Positions 26,976 through 36,157 of a stretch of 64,000 nt of DNA are shown here, piece by piece (position 1 is the stretch's first letter; the number at the start of each line of letters is the position of its first letter). Both the position numbers and the translations under genes were made by a program. The notes beneath the pieces were generated by a model. That model was not told the origin of the DNA. It did not search any database and saw only the letters and a program-made list of their open reading frames with translations. Source of the stretch: an uncultured Lachnospiraceae bacterium (lineage in GTDB: Bacteria > Bacillota > Clostridia > Lachnospirales > Lachnospiraceae); assembly GCA_910577735.1 (NCBI GenBank), contig CAJTOO010000008.1, positions 1 to 64,000 of the forward strand. The letters are read 5' to 3'.

Positions 26976-27704
26976 ATGAGCGGCAAAGACAGGATGGCAG
27001 ATGAGGGAGAACAGGAATACTTAAGTCAGTATCACCCGGAAGATTATGCTTCCATATCCATCACCGTGGATGCGATTGTAGTCGGTGTGGCCAAGAACAG
27101 CACGGATAATTATCGGAAACTGGACAGGCAGTCGTTAAAGATTCTGCTGGTGAAACGGGAACACTATCCTTATAAGGGTTACTATGGTCTGCCAGGGGGA
27201 TTTGTGGGGACTAAGGAAACCTTTGAGGACACGTTGAAGAGGGTGCTGTCGGATAAAACAGGGCTCCTGGATGTTTACAGTGAGCAGCTTTATACCTTCG
27301 GCAGTGTGGACCGTGATCCCCGGATGCGGATTGTCAGCTGTGCCTATATTTCCCTTGTGGATATCAGCAAGGCCAGTATTACAGGCGCGCAGTGGTTTGC
27401 TCTGGAGGAGATTGCAGGAATGGAGCTGGCCTTCGATCACAGCCAGATTGTGGACGAGGCGCTTAAAAGGCTGCGCGGGAAGATCAACTATACGGATATT
27501 GTCTTTCATATGATGCCTGCGGAGTTTACCATCAGCCAATTGCAGGAGGTATATGAACTCATACTTGGGAAGAAGCTCCTTCCGGCAGCGTTTCGAAGGA
27601 CCATTTCCGAGAAACTGGAGGATACGGGGCGGATGACATCCAACGCCGGACACAGGCCTTCCAGGATTTTTCGTTATAAAGAGCCGCAGCAGAAAGAACA
27701 GTAG
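26976..27704 (+). CDS. NrtR-like transcriptional regulator (degenerate Nudix + winged helix)
   Basis: A 242-residue protein with an N-terminal Nudix fold (residues ~25-155) and a C-terminal winged-helix segment (~165-235; FTISQLQEVYELILG and FRRTISEKL are the DNA-reading helices). The Nudix box GGFVGTKETFEDTLKRVLSD lacks the catalytic REUXEE glutamates, as in NrtR repressors, which bind ADP-ribose or NAD derivatives instead of cleaving them. Its position at the end of an NAD salvage operon, and the palindrome at the operon promoter, support the role of NAD-responsive repressor. GGAGG lies nine bases before ATG 26976. Confidence 0.87.
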   Translation: MSGKDRMADEGEQEYLSQYHPEDYASISITVDAIVVGVAKNSTDNYRKLDRQSLKILLVKREHYPYKGYYGLPGGFVGTKETFEDTLKRVLSDKTGLLDVYSEQLYTFGSVDRDPRMRIVSCAYISLVDISKASITGAQWFALEEIAGMELAFDHSQIVDEALKRLRGKINYTDIVFHMMPAEFTISQLQEVYELILGKKLLPAAFRRTISEKLEDTGRMTSNAGHRPSRIFRYKEPQQKEQ

Positions 27705-27730
27705 GAACAGCCGATGATTTGGAGGATGAG

Positions 27731-28534
27731 ATGATAACGAGCCTTGGTAACAGAACGGTGAAAGAAATTGCGGCCCTTTCCCAGAAAGGGAAAGAGCGGA
27801 ATCAGAAGGATGTCTTTGTCGCAGAAGGCATAAAGATGTTCCTGGAAGCGCCGACAGAGCGGATCTGCGGGGTATATGTGTCCCAAAGCGCCGAGTCGGA
27901 GGTGCTTTTGCAATGTGCGGAGAAGTTAAGAGGGCTTTCCTATGAACTGGTGTCGGATGAGGTCTTTGCGAAGATCTCAGATACCATGACGCCGCAGGGA
28001 ATCCTTTGCCTGGTCAGGCAGTTCCATTATGATCTGAAAGGAATACTGGAAGATAAAGGGAATGGGAAAATAGAAAAGCAAATGTTATTGATTATGCTGG
28101 AGGATATCCAGGATCCGGGAAATCTGGGCACCATCTTTCGGACGGCGGAGGCTGTAGGCGCTGACGGTGTTATTATGAGCAGGCGTACTGTGGATCTGTA
28201 TAATCCTAAGACGGTTCGTTCCACGATGGGGTCTGTTTACCGGGTTCCTTTCCTGTATGTGGAAGATATTTCTTCCATCATCAAGTTGCTGCAGGAGAAG
28301 GGCGTCTGTGTGTATGCGGCCCATCTTGGCGGGAAAGAGTATTATGAGGAATTTGATTATCGCAAAAGCACAGCCTTTTTAATCGGAAATGAGGGCAAAG
28401 GTCTGCGGAAGGAAACGGCAGCCTGTGCAGATATGTTTGTGAAGATTCCCATGGAAGGAAAAGTGGAGTCTCTGAATGCGGCAGTGGCATCTTCTGTACT
28501 GTTGTATGAGGCATATCGGCAGAGACGGATGTGA
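27731..28534 (+). CDS. TrmH/SpoU family RNA 2'-O-methyltransferase
   Basis: A 267-residue SPOUT-fold enzyme that methylates ribose 2'-OH in rRNA or tRNA using SAM. N-terminal substrate-binding part ~1-100 (DVFVAEGIKMFLEAP). Motif 1 is DPGNLGTIFRTAEAVGADGV (~127-146), motif 2 FLIGNEGKGL (~215-224) and motif 3 IPMEGKVESLNAAVASSVLL (~238-257), which forms the knot. GGAGG lies five bases before ATG 27731. It follows the NrtR gene by 26 bases and may be the last gene of that transcript. The target nucleotide is unknown. Confidence 0.9.
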   Translation: MITSLGNRTVKEIAALSQKGKERNQKDVFVAEGIKMFLEAPTERICGVYVSQSAESEVLLQCAEKLRGLSYELVSDEVFAKISDTMTPQGILCLVRQFHYDLKGILEDKGNGKIEKQMLLIMLEDIQDPGNLGTIFRTAEAVGADGVIMSRRTVDLYNPKTVRSTMGSVYRVPFLYVEDISSIIKLLQEKGVCVYAAHLGGKEYYEEFDYRKSTAFLIGNEGKGLRKETAACADMFVKIPMEGKVESLNAAVASSVLLYEAYRQRRM

Positions 28535-28951
28535 TGGGACAGGTTTTGTGACGGATGTTTTTTATTTCGCCACGCAAGAAAAATGATTAAAACATGATTT
28601 AACGACTTCGTAACGAATGGTATTGAAATAATACGGAATTTGCCCGATGAAAGATGATAAGCATAGAAAATCCAGTAAAAACAAGGAAAACCGACATTAA
28701 ATAACAAGGAGTATTAAATGCGCTTTCGGGAGAAAAAGATGACAAAGCAGTTATAAGTAGATTATATATATAGAATCTGCTTTCAAAGGATATCCGTGCA
28801 GATAGAAGCAAAGCATGGCATATCATGATACACAAAGCGGCTTGGCCTGGTAAAATAACCACTGTAATACAGGAAGATTATTGCAGAAAATAATGAAATG
28901 GCAACATAAAATAGCGATGTGTATTTATTGCGGAAAGGAATGTATTATATT
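28535..28951. other. Intergenic region with a 12-codon open frame
   Basis: About 400 AT-rich bases. The only suggestive item is a 12-codon frame (ATG 28718, sequence MRFREKKMTKQL) behind AAGGAG. It could be a leader peptide or chance. I see no terminator with a clear T run and no confident promoter. Confidence 0.35.
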
Positions 28952-29746
28952 ATGAAGATTGGATTCATTGGACTGGGGAACATGGCACGGGCAATGATTG
29001 GCGGCATGTTAGAGAAGGAGATGGTTCAGGCATCGGATATCATCGGTTCTGCAAAGACCCAGAAGACACTGGATGCGGTGCATGAGGAGTATGGGATTGC
29101 AGTGACAAAATATAACAGGACAGTGGCAGAACAGGTGGAGGTGCTGATCCTGGCTGTGAAGCCGCAGTTCCTGGAGGAAGTGATAGCGGAGGTCCGCGGT
29201 GTGGTGCGGGAGGATACACTGGTGATCAGCATTGCTGCGGGGAAGACGCTTGCGTGGCTGGCACAGACCTTTGGCAGGACGATGAAGCTTGTTCGCTGTA
29301 TGCCGAACACGCCGGCTTTTGTGGGAGAAGGCTGTACAGGAATCTGTGTCAACGAAACGGTTTCGGAGGAAGAGAAGAATTACAGCCTGCGTCTGATGGA
29401 AAGTTTTGGCAGGGCCTACTTCATACAGGAGCGGTTAATAGATGCCGTAGGCGCCGTGGGAGGCAGTTCGCCGGCCTATGTCTTTATGTTTATAGAAGCT
29501 ATGGCAGATGCGGGAGTGGCGGCAGGCATGCCCAGGAAGATGGCTTATGAATTTGCAGCGCAGGCGGTATACGGCAGTGCTAAGCTTGTACTTGAGACCG
29601 GTAAGCATCCTGGGGAGCTGAAGGATATGGTCTGTTCACCGGGCGGAACTACGATAGAAGGTGTACGTGTTTTAGAGGAAAGCGGATTTCGGGGAGCAGT
29701 CATGGATGCCCTTCTTGCCGCAGTCGAAAAGACAAAGAAATTGTAA
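28952..29746 (+). CDS. proC: Pyrroline-5-carboxylate reductase ProC
   Basis: A 264-residue Rossmann-fold enzyme for the last step of proline synthesis, reducing pyrroline-5-carboxylate with NAD(P)H. The dinucleotide loop IGFIGLGNMARAMIGG is at residues 3-18, AVKPQFLEEV ~70, RCMPNTPAFVGEG ~115-127, and the C-terminal signature PGELKDMVCSPGGTTIEGV in two stretches at ~220-238. ATG 28952 is chosen over ATG 28919 and 28940 because it gives the family start MKIGFIGLGNMA; GGAAAGGA lies ~12 bases upstream. Confidence 0.95.
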   Translation: MKIGFIGLGNMARAMIGGMLEKEMVQASDIIGSAKTQKTLDAVHEEYGIAVTKYNRTVAEQVEVLILAVKPQFLEEVIAEVRGVVREDTLVISIAAGKTLAWLAQTFGRTMKLVRCMPNTPAFVGEGCTGICVNETVSEEEKNYSLRLMESFGRAYFIQERLIDAVGAVGGSSPAYVFMFIEAMADAGVAAGMPRKMAYEFAAQAVYGSAKLVLETGKHPGELKDMVCSPGGTTIEGVRVLEESGFRGAVMDALLAAVEKTKKL

Positions 29747-29795
29747 AGATTTAGTAACAGAATGGTAGCATAAAACGGGGACAGGCTACGTAAAC

Positions 29796-29824
29796 TTGAC
29801 AAAGAATAGGTGTTTTGCTAAAAT
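29796..29824 (+). promoter_or_regulatory. Promoter for the SleB-type hydrolase
   Basis: TTGACA (29796-29801), 17-base spacer, TAAAAT (29819-29824), 62 bases before the start codon. Confidence 0.75.
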
Positions 29825-29886
29825 TATCCATGCTTATGTTGTAACAATTTTGTAACAATCTTATTGCAGGAGGATGGAGGACATTT

Positions 29887-30966
29887 ATGCTGAGAGGCAG
29901 AAAGAGGTACGGGATTCTGCTTGCCGGGTTCATTCTTTGTCTGAGTTTGTTTGCCATGTCACATATGGATGTGCAGGCTGTCAGCAGGAAAGAGTATTTG
30001 GATTCCCTGAATGTGGGAATCGCTAAACTTATGGATCCATCGGCCAGTCCGGCAGATGATGAGGCGGTCCAGGAACTGACAGAAGTGTCACAAACGGGAG
30101 GCGCCAGGAGAGAGGAAGAGACGGATCTGGTCATGGTCAACGTACAGGTAGCTTTGAATGTACGTGCAGAGGCAGATGAAAAATCCGAAAAAGTAGGATT
30201 GCTTTATAAGGACTGCGGCGGCAGGATTTTGGAACGTAAAGACGGTTGGACAAGGCTTCGCAGCGGCGATCTGATAGGCTGGGCGAGTGATGAGTATCTC
30301 CTTTTTGGGGAGGAAGCGGAAGAACTTGCCGATGAAGTGGGGAATCTGATCGTGCTGATCAAGACAGAGGCGTTATGTGTGCGCGAGGAACCTGATGCGG
30401 ATGCACAGGCAGTGGGTTTCATACCCGAGGATGAAGAGCTGGAAATCATAGAGATGCTGAACGAGGATTGGATCAGCGTTAAATATGAAGAAGAAGTGGG
30501 CTATGTTTCGGCAGAGTATGTGGATATAGACTTTCATATTGATGAAGGCGAGACCATGGTGGCAATCCGGAAGCGCGAGGAAGCGGAGCGGAAGGCAAAA
30601 TTGACGGCGAACCAAGGGGCAGTGGTGGTTGGCGGCGATGATACCAGACTGTTGGCGGCGCTGATTTATTGTGAGGCAGGCGGCGAGAGTTATAATGGAA
30701 AGCTTGCTGTTGGTGCGGTGGTTATGAATCGTGTCAGAAGTCCTGCTTATCCGAATACGATATCGGGTGTTATTTATGCGTCCGGACAGTTTACCCCTGC
30801 CATCAATGGCAAGGTAGCCCGGGTTTATGGCGGAGATATTCCGGAGAGTTGTTATCAGGCAGCACAGGCGGCCATCGCAGGTGAGACCAATGTGGGCGGT
30901 GCGACGCATTTCAGGCGTGCAGGCAATCATGACGGTCTCCTGATCGATCATCAGGTATTCTGGTAA
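29887..30966 (+). CDS. Secreted SleB-family cell wall hydrolase with two SH3 domains
   Basis: A 359-residue exported protein. Residues ~1-33 are a signal peptide (LLAGFILCLSLFAMSH, cleavage near VQA-VS). Two bacterial SH3 domains follow at ~82-143 (VNVQVALNVRAEADEKSEK) and ~155-212 (LCVREEPDADAQAVGF). The C-terminal ~110 residues are the SleB/CwlJ-type hydrolase (LIYCEAGGESYNGKLAVGAV with the catalytic Glu), which opens cortex or vegetative peptidoglycan. GGAGG precedes ATG 29887. Transcribed alone. In spore formers such enzymes act in germination; a vegetative role is equally possible here. Confidence 0.92.
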   Translation: MLRGRKRYGILLAGFILCLSLFAMSHMDVQAVSRKEYLDSLNVGIAKLMDPSASPADDEAVQELTEVSQTGGARREEETDLVMVNVQVALNVRAEADEKSEKVGLLYKDCGGRILERKDGWTRLRSGDLIGWASDEYLLFGEEAEELADEVGNLIVLIKTEALCVREEPDADAQAVGFIPEDEELEIIEMLNEDWISVKYEEEVGYVSAEYVDIDFHIDEGETMVAIRKREEAERKAKLTANQGAVVVGGDDTRLLAALIYCEAGGESYNGKLAVGAVVMNRVRSPAYPNTISGVIYASGQFTPAINGKVARVYGGDIPESCYQAAQAAIAGETNVGGATHFRRAGNHDGLLIDHQVFW

Positions 30967-31107
30967 TCGCTGCTTAGGGGGTTCCGTAAGAATTTTCCTG
31001 TCTGCGCAGACCGTTTGCCGATATTCGATATTTCTTGCTACTTTGGGGATAATATAGTAGAATGATTACATTGACGTGATTATGACAGGAGAAAGGAGTG
31101 GGGATAA

Positions 31108-31566
31108 GTGTATTATGTGATGGACTTGAACATGACGGTTATCTGGCTGGTCATTCTTGTAGCACTGGTCGTGATAGAACTTCTTACCATGGGTCTTACC
31201 ACAATCTGGTTTGCGGGCGGTGCCCTGGTGGCAACGGTAGCTTCTTTATTCGGTGCACCCCTTGCCGTGCAGGTTATCCTGTTTTTGGCGGCGTCAGGTC
31301 TCCTGCTGTATTTTACAAGACCCCTTGCCGTGAAATACTTTAACAAAGACAGGGTTCGTACCAATGCGGAGAGCCTGGTGGGACGTCAGGCGATCGTGAT
31401 CAGTGAGATTGATAATCTGCAGGGTATTGGTCAGGTCAATGTGGGCGGTATGGAATGGTCGGCCCGTACCAGAGTGGACGGTGTGAAACTGCCGGTGGGC
31501 ACAGTAACTACGATTCTGGCCATCAATGGCGTAAAATTAATCGTAGAAGAGAGGAAAGAAGTATAG
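31108..31566 (+). CDS. NfeD family membrane protein
   Basis: A 152-residue protein with two or three N-terminal membrane helices (residues ~9-75) and a C-terminal OB-fold domain (~90-150: LVGRQAIVISEIDNLQG, VNVGGMEWSARTR), the layout of short NfeD proteins. It is the partner of the SPFH protein encoded 25 bases downstream; the pair is thought to organise membrane microdomains. A GTG start at 31108 follows AAGGAG by nine bases. The extra frame at 31098 is a shadow. Confidence 0.9.
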   Translation: MYYVMDLNMTVIWLVILVALVVIELLTMGLTTIWFAGGALVATVASLFGAPLAVQVILFLAASGLLLYFTRPLAVKYFNKDRVRTNAESLVGRQAIVISEIDNLQGIGQVNVGGMEWSARTRVDGVKLPVGTVTTILAINGVKLIVEERKEV

Positions 31567-31591
31567 GCATACTTCGGAATGGAGGAAGAAA

Positions 31592-32512
31592 ATGGGTGCT
31601 ATCATTGCATTAGTGGTATTGTTGTTCCTGTTGGTTGTGATTTTGTTATCCTGTATTAAGATTGTACCGCAGGCACATGCATATGTGGTGGAGAGACTGG
31701 GGGCATATCAGCAGACCTGGTCTGTAGGGCTTCACCTGAAAGTCCCTTTTATCGATAAAGTCGCTAAAAGAGTGGTTTTAAAAGAACAGGTGGTGGATTT
31801 TGCACCGCAGCCTGTGATTACCAAGGATAACGTTACGATGCGGATTGACACGGTAGTGTTTTTCCAGATTACAGACCCGAAGCTCTTCGCATACGGCGTA
31901 GAAAATCCGATCATGGCAATTGAGAATCTGACGGCCACAACGCTTCGTAATATTATCGGTGAGATGGAACTGGATCAGACTTTGACATCCAGGGAAGTCA
32001 TCAACACCAAGATGCGTGCGTCCCTCGATATCGCCACCGACCCCTGGGGTATCAAGGTAAACCGGGTGGAACTTAAGAATATTATTCCGCCGGCAGCAAT
32101 CCAGGATGCCATGGAGAAGCAGATGAAGGCGGAACGTGAGCGCCGTGAGGCAATTCTGCGTGCGGAAGGTGAGAAGAAGTCCACTGTCCTGGTGGCAGAG
32201 GGTCAGAAGGAATCCGCTATCTTAGAGGCAGAAGCTGAGAAGCAGTCTGCAATCCTGCGTGCGGAGGCACAGAAGGAGAAGATGATCCGTGAGGCGGAAG
32301 GTGAAGCGGAGGCTATTCTCAAGGTGCAGAAAGCTACCGCAGACGGTATCAGGATGATTCGTGAAGCCGGAGCTGATGAGGCTGTGTTGAAGATCAAGAG
32401 TCTGGAGGCTTTCGAGAAAGCGGCGGATGGCCAGGCTACCAAGATTATCATTCCCTCAGAGATACAGGGACTTGCCGGATTGGCAGCTTCTGCGCGGGAG
32501 ATTTTAAAATAG
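31592..32512 (+). CDS. SPFH/Band 7 (stomatin-like, QmcA-type) protein
   Basis: A 306-residue membrane-anchored protein. Residues ~3-24 form one N-terminal helix. The Band 7/SPFH domain runs ~25-190 (QAHAYVVERLGAYQQTWSVG; VVDFAPQPVITKDNVTM; MELDQTLTSRE), and ~190-270 are an Ala/Glu-rich coiled coil with repeated RAEAQKE- and EAEAEKQ-type units. Such proteins form large cage- or raft-like assemblies that work with membrane proteases and NfeD partners. GGAGG precedes ATG 31592. It forms an operon with the upstream nfeD-like gene. Confidence 0.93.
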   Translation: MGAIIALVVLLFLLVVILLSCIKIVPQAHAYVVERLGAYQQTWSVGLHLKVPFIDKVAKRVVLKEQVVDFAPQPVITKDNVTMRIDTVVFFQITDPKLFAYGVENPIMAIENLTATTLRNIIGEMELDQTLTSREVINTKMRASLDIATDPWGIKVNRVELKNIIPPAAIQDAMEKQMKAERERREAILRAEGEKKSTVLVAEGQKESAILEAEAEKQSAILRAEAQKEKMIREAEGEAEAILKVQKATADGIRMIREAGADEAVLKIKSLEAFEKAADGQATKIIIPSEIQGLAGLAASAREILK

Positions 32513-32535
32513 CCATTTGAACTATCATAAAACAG

Positions 32536-32564
32536 CAGGACGGTTCTGTAGACCGTCCTGTTTG
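32536..32564 (+). terminator. Terminator after the nfeD-SPFH operon
   Basis: CAGGACGGT / ACCGTCCTG, nine pairs and a seven-base loop, followed by TTTGG. Confidence 0.75.
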
Positions 32565-32657
32565 GTGTATATCATACTGTGCGCTGCCTGCCGCAAACTC
32601 GTCATGTGCGGTTATAACAAAGCTAAGACCGGATGCAGCGCAGAAAGGGAGTGAACT

Positions 32658-33659
32658 ATGAATCTGACAGGACGAAACTTTTTAAAATTACTGGACTTTA
32701 CGCCGGAGGAGATAACCTACATGCTGGATGTGGCGGCAGACCTGAAAGATAAGAAGAAAAAGGGGATTCTGACGGATATCCACAGGGGCAAGAATGTGGC
32801 CCTTATCTTTGAAAAAACCAGTACCAGAACCCGCTGTTCCTTCGAGGTGGCGGCACACGATCTGGGCATGGGCACTACCTATTTAGACCCCAAGGGATCT
32901 CAGATTGGCAAGAAAGAGAGCATTGCAGATACAGCCAGAGTGCTTGGCCGTATGTTTGAGGGAATTGAATACCGTGGGTTTGGTCAGGATATTGTGGAAG
33001 AACTGGCCAGACATGCAGGCGTGCCGGTGTGGAATGGACTGACCAATGAATTTCACCCGACCCAGATGCTGGCGGACTTTTTGACCATCAGGGAGCATTT
33101 TGGCCGTCTCAAAGGGATTAAGCTTACTTATATGGGCGATGCCAGATATAACATGGGCAATTCGCTGATGGTAGCCTGCGCCAAGATGGGGATGGACTTT
33201 ACGGCCTGCACCAGCAGTAAATATTTTCCGGAAGATGAGCTGGTCAAAACCTGTCAGGAGATTGCGGCGCAGACAGGCGGCAGTATCCGGTTGACGGAAG
33301 ATGTGGAGACAGGAGTATCCGGTGCCGATGTGGTCTACACAGATGTGTGGGTATCCATGGGAGAACCGGAGCAGGTCTGGGAGGAGAGGCTCCGTGACCT
33401 TAAGCCCTATCAGGTAAACAGCCGGGTGATGGGGCTTGCAGGGAAAGAGGCGGTCTTTATGCACTGCCTGCCGGCTTTTCATGATCATGAGACCGATATC
33501 GGTAAAGAGATCGGCGAGAAATATGGCCTGCAGGAACTGGAAGTGACGGATGAAGTCTTTGAGTCCCCTCAGTCCATTGTATTTGATGAGGCAGAGAACC
33601 GCATGCATACCATTAAGGCAGTGATGGCCGTGACGCTGGGAGAATATAAGCTGGGTTAA
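32658..33659 (+). CDS. argF: Ornithine carbamoyltransferase
   Basis: A 333-residue enzyme joining carbamoyl phosphate and ornithine to citrulline in arginine synthesis (or running in reverse in the deiminase pathway). Signatures: STRTR at residues 55-59 (carbamoyl phosphate site), HPTQMLADF at ~133 and HCLPAFHD at ~272, with the catalytic Cys. GAAAGGGAG precedes ATG 32658. No other arginine genes flank it, so whether it is the biosynthetic argF or catabolic arcB form is not decided; the surrounding housekeeping genes favour argF. Confidence 0.93.
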   Translation: MNLTGRNFLKLLDFTPEEITYMLDVAADLKDKKKKGILTDIHRGKNVALIFEKTSTRTRCSFEVAAHDLGMGTTYLDPKGSQIGKKESIADTARVLGRMFEGIEYRGFGQDIVEELARHAGVPVWNGLTNEFHPTQMLADFLTIREHFGRLKGIKLTYMGDARYNMGNSLMVACAKMGMDFTACTSSKYFPEDELVKTCQEIAAQTGGSIRLTEDVETGVSGADVVYTDVWVSMGEPEQVWEERLRDLKPYQVNSRVMGLAGKEAVFMHCLPAFHDHETDIGKEIGEKYGLQELEVTDEVFESPQSIVFDEAENRMHTIKAVMAVTLGEYKLG

Positions 33660-33757
33660 GGCTATGCCCATGCGAAGTTTGTTTTCCCATGGGGAGTTTG
33701 CGGCAGGCAGACACTGTCTGCTTAAGAGTGTATTTTGATGAGGATATCGTTACAAAG

Positions 33758-34765
33758 ATGAAGACGGACAGATCAGATATTTTAACATGGCTTAGGAATA
33801 GTGAGGATTATGTATCCGGGCAGCAGCTCTGTGACCGCTTTGGGGTTTCCCGCACAGCGGTCTGGAAGGTGATTAACCAGTTGAAGGAAGAGGGATATCA
33901 GATAGAATCCGTACCCCGGAAAGGTTACCGGCTGGTGGAGAGCCCGGCGGATGTATTCACTTTAAGTGAGATTACCAGCAGGCTGCAGACCGGATGGGCA
34001 GGGCGTAACATGCACTTCTTTGCCTCCACCGGATCGACCAATCCTGATGCCAAGCGGTTTGCAGAAGAGGGTGCGCCTCACGGCACCACCGTAGTGGCGG
34101 ACAGACAGACAGCAGGCCGGGGGCGCAGAGGAAGGGCCTGGGCTTCTTCTTCGGGAACCTCCATTTATTTTACCATAGTGGTCAGGCCGGAATTTGCACC
34201 GGACAAGGCATCCATGATTACCCTGGTGATGGCTCTCAGCGTGGCCCAGGCCATAGAGGAAGTCACGGGTTTGTCTGCGCAGATTAAGTGGCCCAATGAT
34301 ATTGTGGTTCATAAGAAAAAGGTCTGCGGTATCCTGACGGAGATGAGTATGACGCCGGAAATGGATGAGATTCAGTTCCTGGTGGCAGGTGTTGGTGTGA
34401 ATACGAATCATAACAGCCCGGAGGAGTTCCCCGAGGAGATACGGGAAACGGCTACCTCTCTTAAGATAGAAGCCGGAACCTCTATTAACCGGGCCGGGCT
34501 TTTGGAGAGGATACTTGCCCGGTTTGAGGAAAATTATGACGACTTCGTGCAGGTGCAGGATTTATCCACGTTGCGGGAAGCATACCAAGCACACCTGATC
34601 AATATGGATGCTCAGGTGCTGGTGTTAGATCCGGCGGGTGAATATACCGGCATCTCCCGGGGAATCAGTGAGACGGGGGAACTGATCGTGGAACGGGAGA
34701 ATGGAGAGAATGTGCTTGTGTACGCCGGGGAAGTGTCGGTAAGAGGATTATATGGATATGTGTGA
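33758..34765 (+). CDS. birA: Bifunctional biotin ligase / biotin operon repressor BirA
   Basis: A 335-residue protein. Residues ~1-65 are a winged helix (SGQQLCDRFGVSRTAVWKVI), which represses biotin genes. The central ligase domain has the biotinyl-AMP loop GRGRRGRAWAS (~125) and IKWPNDIVVHKKKVCGIL (~190-207), and the C-terminal SH3-like part is at ~285-335. It activates biotin with ATP and attaches it to carboxylase carrier proteins. ATG 33758 is set by homology; the ribosome site upstream (GAGG) is distant, so the start is less sure. A longer frame to 33689 exists. Confidence 0.92.
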   Translation: MKTDRSDILTWLRNSEDYVSGQQLCDRFGVSRTAVWKVINQLKEEGYQIESVPRKGYRLVESPADVFTLSEITSRLQTGWAGRNMHFFASTGSTNPDAKRFAEEGAPHGTTVVADRQTAGRGRRGRAWASSSGTSIYFTIVVRPEFAPDKASMITLVMALSVAQAIEEVTGLSAQIKWPNDIVVHKKKVCGILTEMSMTPEMDEIQFLVAGVGVNTNHNSPEEFPEEIRETATSLKIEAGTSINRAGLLERILARFEENYDDFVQVQDLSTLREAYQAHLINMDAQVLVLDPAGEYTGISRGISETGELIVERENGENVLVYAGEVSVRGLYGYV

Positions 34766-34798
34766 CAAAATTAATTATAGATCAGAGTGGGAAGAGCG

Positions 34799-35140
34799 AT
34801 GGAAGATACAAGGATTGTGCTCTGCGGCGCCAATGCCTATGAGCAGAAATATTATTTTAATGAGAAATTTAATGGGATTCCACAGTCCATCAAGGATGAA
34901 CTGCACGTGATCAGTGTGCTGTTCACGGAGGAAGTGGGAGGCGTTTTTACCATTGTGTTCGAGGAGGACGGCAGCATCAGTCTGGAAACGAATGCCGAGG
35001 AGAGCGACCTGCTCTATGACGAGATCAGCAGCGGTCTTCTGGTGGGGGAAATCCGCAGGAACAGACAGGAGATGTTTGCGTCCCTGCAATTGTATTACCG
35101 GGTGTTTATTCTGGGGGAGACACTGGAAGAGGAAACTTAA
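34799..35140 (+). CDS. DUF6145 family protein
   Basis: A 113-residue cytoplasmic protein of a lineage-specific family (DUF6145 in my recollection) with no known function. It opens with TRIVLCGANAYEQKYYFNEKF. The rest is acidic and beta-rich, ending YYRVFILGETLEEET. ATG 34799 is preferred to the GTG at 34787, which has no better site. It lies 33 bases after birA and 45 bases before dus, and is probably in the same transcript. Confidence 0.75.
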   Translation: MEDTRIVLCGANAYEQKYYFNEKFNGIPQSIKDELHVISVLFTEEVGGVFTIVFEEDGSISLETNAEESDLLYDEISSGLLVGEIRRNRQEMFASLQLYYRVFILGETLEEET

Positions 35141-35185
35141 AAGATTGGTGCGTAGAGCGCATGAATGGGTAGTATGGAGGTTGTT

Positions 35186-36157
35186 ATGCGTAATCTGTTA
35201 CGGCCGCTTGCCATCGGCGGCGTTACACTTGCGAACAATATCATATTGGCGCCTATGGCAGGGGTAACGGACCTGCCATTTCGTTTGTTATGCAGTGAGC
35301 AGGGAGCAGGGCTTACCTGTATGGAGATGGTGAGCGCCAAGGCCATCTGGTATGGGAACAAAAACACGGAGAGCCTTCTGGAGATTCATCCTGATGAGGG
35401 GCCAACGTCCCTGCAGCTGTTTGGTTCGGATCCGAAGATTGTCAGCGAGATGGCGAAGCGGGTGGAAGAACGCCCCTTTTGTGTGCTGGATATCAATATG
35501 GGATGTCCGGTGCCCAAGGTGGTGAAGAATGGCGAGGGATCAGCCCTGATGCGGGAGCCCAAGCTGGCAGGTGAGATTATTGCCGCCACGGTAAAGGCTA
35601 TCAAGAAACCTGTTACGGTAAAGATTCGCAAAGGCTTTGATGAGGCCCATGTCAATGCGGTGGAGATGGCCAGGATTGCAGAGGATGCGGGCGCTGCTGC
35701 AGTGGCGGTACACGGAAGAACCAGAGAGCAGTATTATGCCGGGGAAGCAGACTGGGAAATCATACAAAGAGTAGCGGAGGCGGTATCTATTCCCGTGATC
35801 GGTAACGGTGACGTGACAGACGGTGAGGGCGCCCGCAGGATGCTGGAGCAGACCGGCTGTGCCGGCGTGATGATCGGGCGGGCCGCCAGAGGCAATCCCT
35901 GGCTGTTTCGGCAGATCATTGCTTATCTGCAGGACGGCAGGATGCTGCCGGAAGCAGACAAAGAGGAACGTAAAGCCATGATACTGCGCCATGCCGGACT
36001 GCAGCTTGCCGTCAAGGGGGAATATACCGGTGTCCGGGAGATGCGAAAGCATATGTCATGGTATACCGCAGGAATGCCCAATTCGGCAAGGCTCAGACAG
36101 AGCGTGAATCTGGCGGAAAGTTTTGAGGAGATTGCAAAATTAGTGGAATCCATGTGA
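35186..36157 (+). CDS. dusB: tRNA-dihydrouridine synthase (DusB-type)
   Basis: A 323-residue FMN enzyme that reduces uridines in the tRNA D-loop. The TIM-barrel begins NNIILAPMAGVTDLPFR (residues ~16-32). The catalytic Cys is in DINMGCPVPKVVKNGEGSAL (~94-113), and the FMN phosphate loop in VAVHGRTREQYYAG (~165-178) and IPVIGNGDV (~205). GGAGG lies six bases before ATG 35186, deciding against ATG 35165. The stop overlaps the GTG of the next gene. Confidence 0.93.
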   Translation: MRNLLRPLAIGGVTLANNIILAPMAGVTDLPFRLLCSEQGAGLTCMEMVSAKAIWYGNKNTESLLEIHPDEGPTSLQLFGSDPKIVSEMAKRVEERPFCVLDINMGCPVPKVVKNGEGSALMREPKLAGEIIAATVKAIKKPVTVKIRKGFDEAHVNAVEMARIAEDAGAAAVAVHGRTREQYYAGEADWEIIQRVAEAVSIPVIGNGDVTDGEGARRMLEQTGCAGVMIGRAARGNPWLFRQIIAYLQDGRMLPEADKEERKAMILRHAGLQLAVKGEYTGVREMRKHMSWYTAGMPNSARLRQSVNLAESFEEIAKLVESM

